DNA of 59,837 bases, from NCBI GenBank assembly GCA_937916505.1, contig CALFSW010000368.1, positions 1-59,837 on the forward strand. Reading direction: 5' to 3'. How positions within the stretch are numbered: position 1 is the first letter of the stretch; each line of letters opens with the position of its first letter. Positions 16,825 through 25,850 of the stretch are shown one piece after another. Both the position numbers and the translations under genes were made by a program. Under the pieces are notes generated by a model. That model worked only from the letters and a program-made list of their open reading frames with translations, did not search any database and had not been told where the DNA came from. The DNA comes from an uncultured Verrucomicrobiales bacterium (GTDB taxonomy: Bacteria > Verrucomicrobiota > Verrucomicrobiia > Verrucomicrobiales > Akkermansiaceae).

Positions 16825-17559
16825 ATGCCCGAATTCACTCCATCGTCGCCGTCCGGCGGCCCGCCGAATCGATTTTCCACGACTTGCTGGACACAGGTTG
16901 TGGCGAGTCGCGGCGATTCCAGTTTGGCGGCCGAGGCTCTCAGTGAGCTTTGTCAGGATTATTACGAAGCGATCGTCGCCTTCATTCGTTATTCTGAACG
17001 GGATGAAGAAAGCGCTCGCGATCTGGCTCATGCCTTTTTTGCCCATGTCCTCGAAGGTCACGCCTTTGATGGGGCGGATCGGAATCGAGGGCGATTTCGT
17101 TCTTATTTGCTCGGCGCGGTAAAACATTTTCTCGCTCAAAATCACGTCAAGTCGAAGCGATTACGGCGCGGGGGCGATGTTGAAATGGTGGGCCTCGATG
17201 ACTCTGCGGGAGAATTGCCGAATTTTTCGATCTCCCCCGATGACAATTTTGATCGTCGCTGGGCATCCACCGTCCTGGACCGAGCCTTGGATGCACTGAA
17301 GTGTGAGTGCGACGATAATGACATGGGCGATTTGTTTCAACACCTTCACCCCTGGCTCACCGGCGATGCCACTTACGGAAGCCAGGCGGACCTGGCCGAG
17401 CAAATCCAGATGGATCTAAATACACTGAAGAGTCATGTGAGCAGACTCCGAATACAGTTTCGTCGATGCGTGAAGGATGAAGTGGCCCGCACGCTGGTCG
17501 ATCCGGCGCAGACCGAGGAAGAGATGAAGACGCTTCTGGCGGTTCTTCGGAAAAAGTGA
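16825..17559 (+). CDS. ECF sigma-70 family factor (PVC type, kinase-linked)
   Basis: From ATG at 16825 (MPEFTPSSPSGGPPNRFSTT) this gives 244 residues. Longer starts at 16801 and 16675 are possible, but the upstream part lacks family character. The 'FSTTCWTQVVASRG' opening, the region 2 segment ('LCQDYYEAIVAFIR', 'ARDLAHAFFAHVLE', 'GRFRSYLLGAVKHFLA') and the region 4 helix-turn-helix ('SQADLAEQIQMDLNTLKSHV', 'RLRIQFRRCV') match verrucomicrobial/planctomycete ECF factors. These are typically encoded next to a Ser/Thr kinase. Here the kinase starts 43 bases downstream, so the kinase probably controls this sigma factor by phosphorylation. That link is family knowledge, not visible in the sequence. 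Confidence 0.85.
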   Translation: MPEFTPSSPSGGPPNRFSTTCWTQVVASRGDSSLAAEALSELCQDYYEAIVAFIRYSERDEESARDLAHAFFAHVLEGHAFDGADRNRGRFRSYLLGAVKHFLAQNHVKSKRLRRGGDVEMVGLDDSAGELPNFSISPDDNFDRRWASTVLDRALDALKCECDDNDMGDLFQHLHPWLTGDATYGSQADLAEQIQMDLNTLKSHVSRLRIQFRRCVKDEVARTLVDPAQTEEEMKTLLAVLRKK

Positions 17560-17602
17560 GAAATTTTGCAACTGTTCCTCCCAGACCGAACAGGAAGGGG
17601 TA

Positions 17603-19318
17603 ATGAAGGATACAAATTTACACGAGCCCAGGCAATGCCCCGCTTGCGGAGAAACTTTATCAGCAGATTCTCCGCAGGGTCTTTGTGCGGCCTGCCTGAT
17701 GGCTGGAGCTCTCGATCCAACTTTTAAGGATGCCCCAACGAACTCTGATCACTCCCCACTTGATTCTCCTGACATCGAGAAGATACGGTCAGCTTTTCCC
17801 CAGTTCGAAGTGATCGAACTCATTGGCGCTGGCGGAATGGGGTCTGTCTACAAAGCCCGCCAACCGCAGTTGGACCGCTTCGTAGCTCTAAAAATACTGA
17901 CCGTTGCTGATAAGGATGAGCGATTTACCGAACGTTTTCAGCAGGAAGCGAAGACCCTCGCCAAACTAAGTCATCCCAACATTGTCACCGTCTATGACTA
18001 CGGCGAAGCGGCCGGGCTCTATTTTCTGCTGATGGAATTTGTCGAAGGGTTGAATTTACATCAGATCATGTCCGTGAGTCGTCTCGCTCCCGCCCAGGCA
18101 CTGGCGATCGTTCCCCCGATTTGCGAAGCTCTGCAGTATGCCCATGACCTCGGAATTGTGCACCGCGACATCAAACCGGAGAACATTCTCATGGATCAGG
18201 CGGGGCGAGTGAAGATCGCCGACTTCGGCATTGCGCGTCTGCTCGAAGACGCCCGCGACGACGTAAGCGGGGGATCTGCCGGAAATGCCGTTCCCGGTGC
18301 GCCCTCGTTGACCCAGGAAATGGTCCTTGGCACTCCGAACTATATGGCGCCCGAACAGGGAACGAATCCGGAGGGTGTGGATCATCGGGCCGACATTTAT
18401 TCTCTGGGAGTGGTGTTTTATGAAATGCTCACCGGAGAACGTCCCGGCTCCGCCTTGACTCCGCCATCGCAACGGGTGGAAGTTGATGTGAGACTTGATG
18501 ACGTCGTGCTGCGGGCCTTGGCCAGACAACCGGAACTGCGCTTTCAAAGTGCGAATGAGTTTACCAGAACTCTCGCTCAGGTCATGACGGACGCCGAGGC
18601 ATCGGGTGACCTTGGTGACCTGGGTGACTCGATCGAAACTCCTTCCGCAGCGATCCCATCGAGGCGACGCGCATGGATCACGTCAGGCGCGGCGATCCTC
18701 CTGACTATTGAAGTGGTGGTGTTCCGCGGGCTGATGGGAATCCTGTTGATGGCGTTGGTGGGAGTTGTCGCATACGCCTGGTTTTCGAGGAAACCAATTC
18801 CGATCTCCAACCCTTTCTCAAAGGCCGGCCGGGTGCTTCTGAGCATGGTCGCCGTCCCGGTTGTTTGCTTTGTCGCCTTCACTTTATTCCAACTCGTTTC
18901 GGGCAATAGGACGGAAGCGGACTCTCTGAATGAACTCACTCCTCCCGAGTCGAGGCGCTTCTCCTCGGCTGGGCAAACGGTGATCGCAGTCGATGACGGG
19001 CTGCGAACTCACTACGTCTTTTACTACAATGGGGACATCACGTCAGTGGAAGGCATGTCTCAAGAGGGAGGAAGAAATGAACCTGAGCATTGGTCCCGTA
19101 GTGGAACCCTGGCGCTGCCAAACGACATTCGAATTAACTACGAAAGGGAATCTTCCAACCTCCCGGAGCTCACCATCGACGGACGGGTCCGGGATTTGAG
19201 AAAAGGAGCCGTCTTTCAAGTCAACGCGGATGGTTCGGTTCTGCAGCGCCCGGACTATCCACCTCTCATCAGGGAAGAGAACGTGGCGGAATGGCTCGCT
19301 TCGCTCTCCGGATTGTAA
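17603..19318 (+). CDS. Transmembrane Ser/Thr protein kinase (Hanks type) with zinc-ribbon and C-terminal sensor domain
   Basis: This is a 571-residue protein. A zinc ribbon (C12-x2-C15, C28-x2-C31) opens it, as in many PVC kinases. The kinase domain spans about 68-330: glycine loop IGAGGMGSVYKA, lysine in VALK (97), HRDIKPEN (187-194, Asp189), DFG (207-209) and the APE-like MAPEQ. All catalytic residues are present. Two or three hydrophobic segments (about 357-393 and 410-432) follow, then an external C-terminal domain (about 450-571) containing 'HYVFYYNGDITSV' and 'WSRSGTLALPNDIRI'. That domain is duplicated at 21190-21495. A purine-rich SD-like AGGAAGGGG precedes the ATG. It forms a pair with the ECF sigma gene. 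A small hairpin and T-run after the stop may end the transcript. Confidence 0.88.
   Translation: MKDTNLHEPRQCPACGETLSADSPQGLCAACLMAGALDPTFKDAPTNSDHSPLDSPDIEKIRSAFPQFEVIELIGAGGMGSVYKARQPQLDRFVALKILTVADKDERFTERFQQEAKTLAKLSHPNIVTVYDYGEAAGLYFLLMEFVEGLNLHQIMSVSRLAPAQALAIVPPICEALQYAHDLGIVHRDIKPENILMDQAGRVKIADFGIARLLEDARDDVSGGSAGNAVPGAPSLTQEMVLGTPNYMAPEQGTNPEGVDHRADIYSLGVVFYEMLTGERPGSALTPPSQRVEVDVRLDDVVLRALARQPELRFQSANEFTRTLAQVMTDAEASGDLGDLGDSIETPSAAIPSRRRAWITSGAAILLTIEVVVFRGLMGILLMALVGVVAYAWFSRKPIPISNPFSKAGRVLLSMVAVPVVCFVAFTLFQLVSGNRTEADSLNELTPPESRRFSSAGQTVIAVDDGLRTHYVFYYNGDITSVEGMSQEGGRNEPEHWSRSGTLALPNDIRINYERESSNLPELTIDGRVRDLRKGAVFQVNADGSVLQRPDYPPLIREENVAEWLASLSGL
18971..19276 (+). repeat. Direct repeat copy 1 (kinase sensor segment)
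   Basis: These 306 bases inside the kinase gene are matched without gaps by 21190-21495, in the same orientation. The encoded 102-residue segments differ at 14 positions. The two copies bracket the Tat-exported protein gene. Confidence 0.88.
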
Positions 19319-19428
19319 CCCGCTTTCGCGATGATTGGCAGGCCTTCCTCGCTGATCGAAAACCCACGGATTTGAGTCCCCACGGGAAGCAATAAAAATT
19401 GCCTCCAGGTGGGCTTTGGCCGGAGCAT

Positions 19429-19455
19429 CTGCTCACTGCTAGCAGTTTGTTTTTT
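19429..19455 (+). terminator. Possible weak terminator after the kinase gene
   Basis: A 5-bp stem (19429-19433 with 19441-19445) is followed by TTTGTTTTTT. It is 110 bases past the kinase stop, in the 178-base gap before the convergent Tat-protein gene. The stem is short. Confidence 0.35.
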
Positions 19456-19496
19456 AGGACAGGCCCTTGAAGAAGCGGTAGCTTGCGATTGTCTGG

Positions 19497-21080
19497 TTAA
19501 ACCTCGATCTTCAGCAGCTCACAAGCTTCAGTGTAACCCGCGCCGCGGGTTCCATATTCGCTCGCCGTCACTCGCGCGAGCCCGACCAGATGCCGCCACT
19601 GGAATGCCGGCCGGGTGTCGGCGAAATCAGTGGTGGTGGTGAGGTAGTATTTTTCCGCGTGGAGAGCTCCGTCTTCACTGGTTGCATGCCGGAGGAGAAC
19701 ATCGAGCGCTGGTCGAGCTTTGTTCGCGCCCGGACCCGCGCCATAAGCATGCATCAACGCGCAGGCTTGAGCTTGATCCTGATCACGAACCGCGCCATCC
19801 AGATTGCGGAGCAGCTGCTGGGGCGATTTTTTGTCGAGTCCGGTCAATTGTTCGTCGTAAGGCCGTGGCTTCCATTCCAAAAATTCGCCTCCCCGGTTCC
19901 CGCGGTCGCGCGCCGCTTGGTAACCGGCTAAGATGAGACACGCAACGCGGTGCCGCGGCTCGCTCGCTTTGGCGATATGACGCCAGGCATTCGCCGAATC
20001 GCTTGCGTGCACGCCGATCGAATCACCGTGGACACTGCCAACCGGCTTGCCCGGGCGGACCTGTTTGTCCGTCCGTCCTGCATCGCGGAGTACGAGTTGA
20101 TTCGTCGCGAGTGAAATCGCTTCCGCGATGGAATCGGGCGACATGCCTTCGCCCAGAGCGCCGGCGACCGCTTCTGCAGCCTGATCGGGAGTCGAGTTGA
20201 AAATCGTCTGGCTCATTTCATTGACCCAAGTGTCTTCCGCCAAGCGTTTGCCGGCCGGTAGTTCCAACAACTTGTGCTGGTCGAGTAACTTGGGCAACAA
20301 GACACGCATTCCGTTCTGGCGTTTCCCTGTTCCTTCTTCCGCCTTCAGACAATACCGGAGCGACTGCCGCAACATCGTTTCCGCGTGCTCCATTCCGACC
20401 AAATCAAGAGTGTCCCATGAGCGATGCGCGAGCACGATGCGGTGGACATCGGCACCGTCTTCGACGGTGTGCAGCAGGTCGTTCCAGGCGGCCTCGGGCC
20501 CGCCTTTCGCGATTGCGGCGAAGATCCGCTCGGCAGTCTGCCAATCCTGATCGTGGACTGCCTTGCGTAACAACTCAGCCGGCGTTTTCCCGGGAGAAAT
20601 TTCAGCAGAATCGACGGTCTTCAGCTTCTCGGTGGCTCTGCCTCCCATCTTGTGAATCTGCGCCGTGTTGCGGTATAGCACCTTGAGAACCGCCAGCGCC
20701 CGGCGGTCTTTCGGAAGCTGCTGAGCCATCACATAGGCCGGCTTCAAGGCCATCAAGGTATGAAACCCGATGTAGTCTTCGCCCCCAAACGAGCGAGCGT
20801 TTGCCAAGGCCCCGGCCTGTATTAATTGAGCGAGATTTGCTTCGCCGGAACTCAATTTACCCACCAGTAACCGCTGGAGTTGATCGAGAGAGGTTTCCTG
20901 CATCGCCGCGACCAGCGGCTCCAGTTTTCCGAAGTTGAGCGTCTTGGTGACCATAACGTTTTCGGCGTGAGCGGTGGAAACACCCAGCGCTTGGGCCAGG
21001 GCAGGGCCAACGGCGGCCACTAACATCCCCTGACCGACCCGGCCAAGAAACTCCCGGCGGGCAGGTTGATTTTGATTCAT
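19497..21080 (-). CDS. Tat-exported protein of unknown function
   Basis: This is a 527-residue protein with a twin-arginine signal: ARREFLGRVGQGMLVAAVGPA, split here as ARREFLG followed by a hydrophobic stretch ending near AQA/AHA (about residues 8-40). The mature part is almost entirely helical, alanine- and leucine-rich, with conspicuous histidines: 'GGEDYIGFHTLMALKPAYVM', 'VHRIVLAHRSWDTLDLVGMEHAE', 'CLILAGYQAARDRG', 'ALMHAYG'. Tat export implies folding in the cytoplasm, often with a cofactor, and clustered histidines would suit a metal site; both are inferences. The family was not recognised. It lies between the two copies of the kinase sensor segment and is transcribed against them. Confidence 0.7.
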   Translation of the reverse strand: MNQNQPARREFLGRVGQGMLVAAVGPALAQALGVSTAHAENVMVTKTLNFGKLEPLVAAMQETSLDQLQRLLVGKLSSGEANLAQLIQAGALANARSFGGEDYIGFHTLMALKPAYVMAQQLPKDRRALAVLKVLYRNTAQIHKMGGRATEKLKTVDSAEISPGKTPAELLRKAVHDQDWQTAERIFAAIAKGGPEAAWNDLLHTVEDGADVHRIVLAHRSWDTLDLVGMEHAETMLRQSLRYCLKAEEGTGKRQNGMRVLLPKLLDQHKLLELPAGKRLAEDTWVNEMSQTIFNSTPDQAAEAVAGALGEGMSPDSIAEAISLATNQLVLRDAGRTDKQVRPGKPVGSVHGDSIGVHASDSANAWRHIAKASEPRHRVACLILAGYQAARDRGNRGGEFLEWKPRPYDEQLTGLDKKSPQQLLRNLDGAVRDQDQAQACALMHAYGAGPGANKARPALDVLLRHATSEDGALHAEKYYLTTTTDFADTRPAFQWRHLVGLARVTASEYGTRGAGYTEACELLKIEV

Positions 21081-21189
21081 TCTCTAACGCTAACATTTTC
21101 AGAGCATTGAACACAGGGGTTTCGCATGTTTCTTTGCGAAGGTGGCTGGTCGACAAAGGGGTGAGGTAGAGGGGCGCTTTACCCCGGAC

Positions 21190-21495
21190 GGGCAAACGGT
21201 GATCGCGATCGATGACGGGCAGCGAACTCACTACCTCTTTTACTACAATGGTGACATCACATCAGTGAAAGGCATGTCTCAAGAAGGAGGAAGAAATGAA
21301 CGGCAGCATTGGTCCCGCAGTGGAACTCTCGCACTGCCAAATGACATTCGAATCAACTCCGAAGGGGAATCTTCCAACCAGCCGGAGCTCATCATCGACG
21401 GACAGGTCCGGGACTTGAGAAAAGAAGCCGTCTTTCAAGTCAACGCGGATGGCTCGGTCCTGCAGCACCCGGTCTATCCACCTCTCATCAGGGAA
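21190..21495 (+). pseudogene. Orphan copy of the kinase C-terminal sensor domain (direct repeat copy 2)
   Basis: The frame is open from about 21142 to a TGA at 21496-21498 and encodes 102 residues collinear with the C-terminal part of the kinase (88 of 102 identical, no gaps). It lacks the kinase, zinc ribbon and membrane segments, and it stops 15 residues earlier than the kinase. The only upstream start is a GTG at 21142 preceded by no SD, and no signal peptide precedes the domain. It is most likely a gene remnant, though a short soluble sensor-like protein cannot be excluded. It ends just before the convergent sulfatase stop at 21500. Confidence 0.72.
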
Positions 21496-21499
21496 TGAC

Positions 21500-22891
21500 T
21501 CAATCTTTCTTCAGAAGACGCGGCATCGCCCTGTCCACCCATCCGGCCTTGCGTTGCCCCTCACCAGGACGATCGACATCGCCAAGGTCTTTGCGGGCGG
21601 CTTCGGCATAGGCAAGGAGTCGCTTGACGATCTCCGGATTCTCATTGGCCACGTTATCGTCCTCATGAATGTCCGAGGCCAGGTTGAAGAGCTTGAGTTC
21701 CTGCTTGCCCTCGGGCTTGCCCCAGTTGCGTTTCTTGGGGTTCATCTCCACGAAGAGCTTCCAGTCACCTGATCGCACCGCCTGAAGTTGATCCATTTGG
21801 TAGTAGAAAAAGGCGTCGCGCGGGTGTTTGTTTTCCTGACCGCTAAGGATTGGCCAGATGTTTTTGCCATCGATAATGCGGTCGGTGGGTGTCTTGCCGC
21901 CGGCAACAGCCGCTAGCGTGGGTAGCAGATCGATCGTGCTTGTGAGCGCGCCGCTTTTTTTGCCTACTGGAATCTTGGCGGGCCAACGAGCCAGGAAGGG
22001 CACGCGCATGCCCCCTTCATCGGTGCGTCCTTTCTTCCCACGGAGTGGAAGGTTGCTACCCTGCTTCTCGCGTGCCGAACCGTTGTCTGAAGTGAAGATC
22101 ACCAGCGTGTTCTCATCAATGCCTTCCGCTTTGAGCGTCTGAAACAACTCACCCATCGACCAGTCAATCTCCTGCACCCAGTCACCGTAGGGGCCGTCCT
22201 CACTGGTGCCCTTGAATTTCTTTCCAGGCACCAAGGGTAAATGCACTGCGGTGTGCGGCAGGTAGAGGAAGAAAGGTCGCTTCTTGTTGGCCTTGATGAA
22301 CTTTATGGCTTCGGTGGTATATTGCGTGGTGATCGTGGTATCCTTCTGCACGCTGTCTGCAATCACAGTGAGATCGCGAACCAGAGGCAGCGGAACCTGC
22401 TTGCGGTTCATATCGTTGCTGTAGGGAATGCCAAAATACGAATCGAAGCCCTGATGAGTGGGCATAAAATCGGGATGATCTCCCAAATGCCATTTGCCGA
22501 TGCACATGGTGGCGTATCCTTCCTCCCTGAGAACCTCGGCAATGGTGATCTCACTCGGATTTAGTCCTTTTCGCGCGGCAGGAAAAAGCACGCACAGGTT
22601 TTTTTCATCGACATGCATATTCACCCGACGGGGGTAGCACCCGGTGAGGAGGCTGGCACGGGAAGGCGTGCACACAGGGCAGGTCGAATAGAAATCAGTA
22701 AGCTGCATGCCCTCCTTGCCCATTTGATCGAGCACCGGCGTGGCGTGGGTCTTGGAACCGAATGGTCCGATATCCGCGTAGCCGAGGTCATCACAGAAGA
22801 CCACAATGATATTGGGTTTGGGCTCAGCAGCCAGGAGTGAGGCCAAGGACCCCAGGAGTGGCAGGAGGGAAAGGAGGAGGTGTATTCTCAT
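21500..22891 (-). CDS. Secreted Cys-type sulfatase
   Basis: This 463-residue enzyme of the arylsulfatase/alkaline-phosphatase superfamily has a signal peptide (1-21). 'KPNIIVVFCDDLGYADIG' supplies the metal-binding Asp34-Asp35. CTPSR at 74-78 is the formylglycine consensus, so Cys74 must be converted by a formylglycine-generating enzyme that is not in the window. 'GKWHLGD' and 'FTSDNGS' are the usual substrate and metal motifs, and 'KKGRTDEGGMRVPFLARWP' is typical of PVC sulfatases. Likely substrates are sulfated polysaccharides outside the cytoplasm. It is probably co-transcribed with the esterase gene upstream (43-base gap). Confidence 0.92.
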   Translation of the reverse strand: MRIHLLLSLLPLLGSLASLLAAEPKPNIIVVFCDDLGYADIGPFGSKTHATPVLDQMGKEGMQLTDFYSTCPVCTPSRASLLTGCYPRRVNMHVDEKNLCVLFPAARKGLNPSEITIAEVLREEGYATMCIGKWHLGDHPDFMPTHQGFDSYFGIPYSNDMNRKQVPLPLVRDLTVIADSVQKDTTITTQYTTEAIKFIKANKKRPFFLYLPHTAVHLPLVPGKKFKGTSEDGPYGDWVQEIDWSMGELFQTLKAEGIDENTLVIFTSDNGSAREKQGSNLPLRGKKGRTDEGGMRVPFLARWPAKIPVGKKSGALTSTIDLLPTLAAVAGGKTPTDRIIDGKNIWPILSGQENKHPRDAFFYYQMDQLQAVRSGDWKLFVEMNPKKRNWGKPEGKQELKLFNLASDIHEDDNVANENPEIVKRLLAYAEAARKDLGDVDRPGEGQRKAGWVDRAMPRLLKKD

Positions 22892-22934
22892 GTCGGATCA
22901 TCGAAGCTCTGCTTCTCTGAGTAGGTCTATTGGT

Positions 22935-23807
22935 TTAGCGTCTTTTTGAGCTCGGCTCTCGCTTCTGGGAAAAGATCCACGGCATGAATCCGTCGGTGAA
23001 ATAGGCGAAATCGTCGATCACGTGGCCTTGTGATTTGTATTCGTGATATCTGACGTCGGCGGCCCCGGCGTCTTTCAGGGCTTTAAAACTGATACGGGAG
23101 CCCTTGACTCCTTTATCGCCGTCACCATTGAAGATCCAAATGGGAACGTGCCGGATAGGTTCTGCTTCCTTCTCGTTCTGAGGTCCGTGGGAGAAGCCGG
23201 ACAGGGGGGCGGCTGCGGCAAACTTCTTGGGGAAGGTGCGAATGAAATTCCAAGTACCCTGGCCTCCCCGGGAGAAGCCGGTCAGGTAAAGCCTGTCCAC
23301 GTCCACCTTGGGCGTCTTCGGATCGCCATTCAGTTCCGTGACCAGGTCATTCAAGGCATTGATGGTCATTGTCCGATATTTCTCGCTCGACCAGCGATCT
23401 TCCTTCGTTCGATTCCGCGGCACGAAAAGAATGTGCGGATGAGTTTTCTGAATTCTTGGCAGTGACCAGACACCCTTGGGGAACCCCTTGTGCGTGTCGA
23501 TGGTCAGGTCCGTGTATCCGTGAAGAAATGTCACCAAGGGATACTTTTCGCCAGCCTTGAGCTGCTTCGGGACGTAGAGGTGATAGGGTAATCCGCTCTT
23601 GTGCATCCGATCTTCATAGAGCACCTCAAGATTCTCGATTTCCCCGATCTCGTCCCGAATCGCTTTGAGCTTTTTGACTTCCTCAATCGCAATGACTCTG
23701 GAAATACCCGGCCCGTCGACCTCAGCCCGCGTGGTGGAAATGCTCAAGGTTACCGCAGTTGCCGTAGCCAAAATGAGAAAAAGGAGAGAGCGTGATCGGG
23801 GTGTCAT
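22935..23807 (-). CDS. Secreted alpha/beta-hydrolase (PHB-depolymerase/phospholipase-like esterase)
   Basis: Starting at MTPRSRSLLFLILATATAV gives a standard signal peptide; ATGs at 23828 and 23861 are alternatives. The mature protein has 'YHLYVPKQLKAGEKYPLVTF' then LHG (oxyanion region), a nucleophile elbow GFSRGGQG, an acid in 'FNGDGDKGV', and a C-terminal 'SQGHVIDD' with the catalytic histidine. This is the layout of carboxylesterases annotated as phospholipase/PHB depolymerase or 'prolyl oligopeptidase-like'. Its position ahead of the sulfatase suggests removal of ester substituents from the same polysaccharide (inference). Confidence 0.82.
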   Translation of the reverse strand: MTPRSRSLLFLILATATAVTLSISTTRAEVDGPGISRVIAIEEVKKLKAIRDEIGEIENLEVLYEDRMHKSGLPYHLYVPKQLKAGEKYPLVTFLHGYTDLTIDTHKGFPKGVWSLPRIQKTHPHILFVPRNRTKEDRWSSEKYRTMTINALNDLVTELNGDPKTPKVDVDRLYLTGFSRGGQGTWNFIRTFPKKFAAAAPLSGFSHGPQNEKEAEPIRHVPIWIFNGDGDKGVKGSRISFKALKDAGAADVRYHEYKSQGHVIDDFAYFTDGFMPWIFSQKREPSSKRR

Positions 23808-24002
23808 GGGAATCGGGTTGGCATCCATACAACCACACTTCAGTTCGGGAACAACTCTCATTCACTTGCTGCCCAATTCACGACCTTCCATGAATTGAGG
23901 TCGAGCAATGGAAACGACGACAGCATCAGGACCAAAACTGCCGGAATGTGCTTTTGGGACGGACAACTTAAGGGCGCGTTCCAATAGATCGGAGGGGGGA
24001 TA

Positions 24003-24860
24003 TTAGAGGGCGGCCAGTTCTTCATTCCAGATTTTTTGGATGTCTTTGCCTAGTGCGACAGTGTCCTCCCAGATGTTCGGGAAGCAGCTTAATTTGTATT
24101 CGTGGGTGGTGCCAATCTCCGGCATTACCCAAAGTTCGTTCGTTGGTCGGGGTCCCTGCAGCCAATGTCTGAGCGCTTGGCGGACGAAGGGGCGGCACGC
24201 CAGATACTCGGGCGAAAAATTGCCCTGTCCGTCGGTGATCGGGATCTGGCAGTGCTGAGCGTTGAAGGGACGAATATGCCAGAGCGTGGACTTCTGAAAG
24301 ATGGGGACGATCTCGGGTGTGAGTAGCCGCGGGATATAATCTTTGTCCAGAATGTGTTTCACCACTGCGGGGTGTGAGAAGTCGAAGTTCATCAAGGGAT
24401 CTTCTCCGGTGGTGGCTTTGTAGCCTTCGATGATCGCTGCGGTTTTTTCAGGTGTCTCGGTGCAGGTGTCCCGGTGGACCTCCAGATGTACCGGGGCATT
24501 TTGTTTCTTTGCTTCCGCCATGAGCGCGAGGGTGAGTTCGATCGCTTCTTCGACCGGAGTATCGTCGTCGGCCAACTGACAGTTGATCGGGCCATTATCA
24601 ATGGCCATGATGGCCGCAATTGCCGGGGCAAATTGCTCTGCTTTGGCTGCGTCGAAGGCACCGCCGAAATGCAAATCATATTCGTTGAGTAATTCTTTCA
24701 GCTTCGGGTTGTCGGGACTCCAGCAATAGCTCTGGAATCCGGCTTCCTTGATGGCCGAGAGATGCGTGCGCAGGCCCGTCTCGGTCGCGGGATCGGCTTC
24801 ATCGAGCAGCGACCAACCATTAATGTGGATATTTAACGTTGGAGTGGATAATTGAGTCAT
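24003..24860 (-). CDS. Sugar phosphate isomerase/epimerase-like TIM-barrel protein
   Basis: The chosen start MTQLSTPTLNIHINGWSLLD gives 285 residues; a 24-residue extension to 24932 is asparagine/serine-rich and unlike the family. The barrel shows 'AIKEAGFQSYCWSP', 'NAPVHLEVHRDTCTETPEKT' (a metal-ligand glutamate/histidine strand) and 'MNFDFSHPAVV', then 'WHIRPFNAQHCQIPI'. This fits the xylose isomerase-like superfamily, cytoplasmic, substrate unknown. The three conserved acidic/histidine strands suggest an intact divalent-metal site. It appears monocistronic. Confidence 0.72.
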   Translation of the reverse strand: MTQLSTPTLNIHINGWSLLDEADPATETGLRTHLSAIKEAGFQSYCWSPDNPKLKELLNEYDLHFGGAFDAAKAEQFAPAIAAIMAIDNGPINCQLADDDTPVEEAIELTLALMAEAKKQNAPVHLEVHRDTCTETPEKTAAIIEGYKATTGEDPLMNFDFSHPAVVKHILDKDYIPRLLTPEIVPIFQKSTLWHIRPFNAQHCQIPITDGQGNFSPEYLACRPFVRQALRHWLQGPRPTNELWVMPEIGTTHEYKLSCFPNIWEDTVALGKDIQKIWNEELAAL

Positions 24861-25304
24861 ACGTTTTGAATTGGAATTCGACGAATAGGATTGGTTCGAG
24901 GGGCATGCCGAGTTGAGCTGGCATTTTGGCAAAGGCTTTAGTCATCATTGGCGGGCCAGAAAAGATAAAACTCCGCGGCTTTGAGGTGGAGCGGCTTGAG
25001 GGCCGGATTGATGGTGCTGGAACGGAACTCCATGCGTTCGGTGCGAAGTTCCTCGAAAATGTGGATCACGGAATATCTGTTATTTCTGCGAGGACGCCAA
25101 TGCATTGGCAGGAGAAAATTTGGTAATCCGATTACATCTTTTTTTTAGCATCTATGAGTGAAGACTATAAAAACAATGAATACCATATCCAACCACTCCG
25201 CCCGCCTCCTTTCTGCCGCTATGAAGTGCCTGCTGCCGTTCATGGCGGCGGGTGCACTGAGCTCCCGTGGCACGCAGTCCATTTCTCTCAAGCACAGCGA
25301 GCCG
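24861..25304. other. Intergenic region, 444 bases
   Basis: This lies upstream of the isomerase-like gene and downstream of the sigma-factor pseudogene. Bases 25158-25541 hold an open plus-strand frame whose first codons look faintly like a signal peptide, but it runs antisense through the pseudogene and shows nothing else. No promoter or RNA gene was recognised. Confidence 0.4.
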
Positions 25305-25765
25305 GTCAATCGTCATCCCCACAAAGTATCGCAGCTTCACCACCTCCGCCTTACGTGGCTCAATCTCGGCGAAGCGATCAAGCAATTCGTGAATCGAGAG
25401 CATCTCATCATCGTCGTGGTCCGGGGCAGCGATTCCAGCTTCTTCATATTCGGTCTGGTGCAATTCGCCTCCGTGGCGCACCGCCTTCCGGCGTCGGGCC
25501 CGGTCGATGAGAATGCGGAGCATCGCTTTCCCGGCCGCTGAAAAGAAATGCCGTCGTCCGTCCCATTGCTCCTGTCCGGGGACCGTTTTAGGTAAGCTTC
25601 ATGCACCAGGGCGGTGGCCTGCAAGGTCTGCGCAGCTGCCTCCTGACCCAGCCGCCAGCTTCCGCAGTTCGCCATACCCAAGGGGATTAATTCTTCGGCC
25701 GCCTGGCGATCCCCGGCGCCTGCGGCATTCAAGATACGGGTAACTTCCAGGTCGTTCTTATCCAT
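25305..25765 (-). pseudogene. Frameshifted ECF sigma factor gene
   Basis: The pieces of a PVC-type ECF sigma factor are spread over different frames. 'MDKNDLEVTRILNAAGAGDR' and 'AAEELIPL' are in the first. 'YGELRKLAAG' is in a second. 'QEAAAQTLQATALVHEAYL' is back in the first. 'QWDGRRHFFSAAGKAMLRIL' through 'IDRARRRKAVRHGG', 'IHELLDRFAEIEPRKAEVVK' and 'LRYFVGMTID' are in the other. At least three indels are needed to connect them, and the helix-turn-helix of region 4 is missing after GMTID. No intact product is possible. It sits just beyond the 3' end of the cytochrome-WD40 operon and may once have regulated it. Confidence 0.8.
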
Positions 25766-25850
25766 GATAGGCTGCGGTCATTTGTAGCACCCCGACAGCG
25801 ATACATATTGATAGCAACTCTGCTCTCTTTTATCCCTGATTGAGAGCTGA

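Noticed and set aside
25158-25541. 127-codon plus-strand frame with a faint signal-like start
   Set aside because: It is antisense to the recognisable ECF sigma pseudogene and shows nothing protein-like after the first 30 codons.
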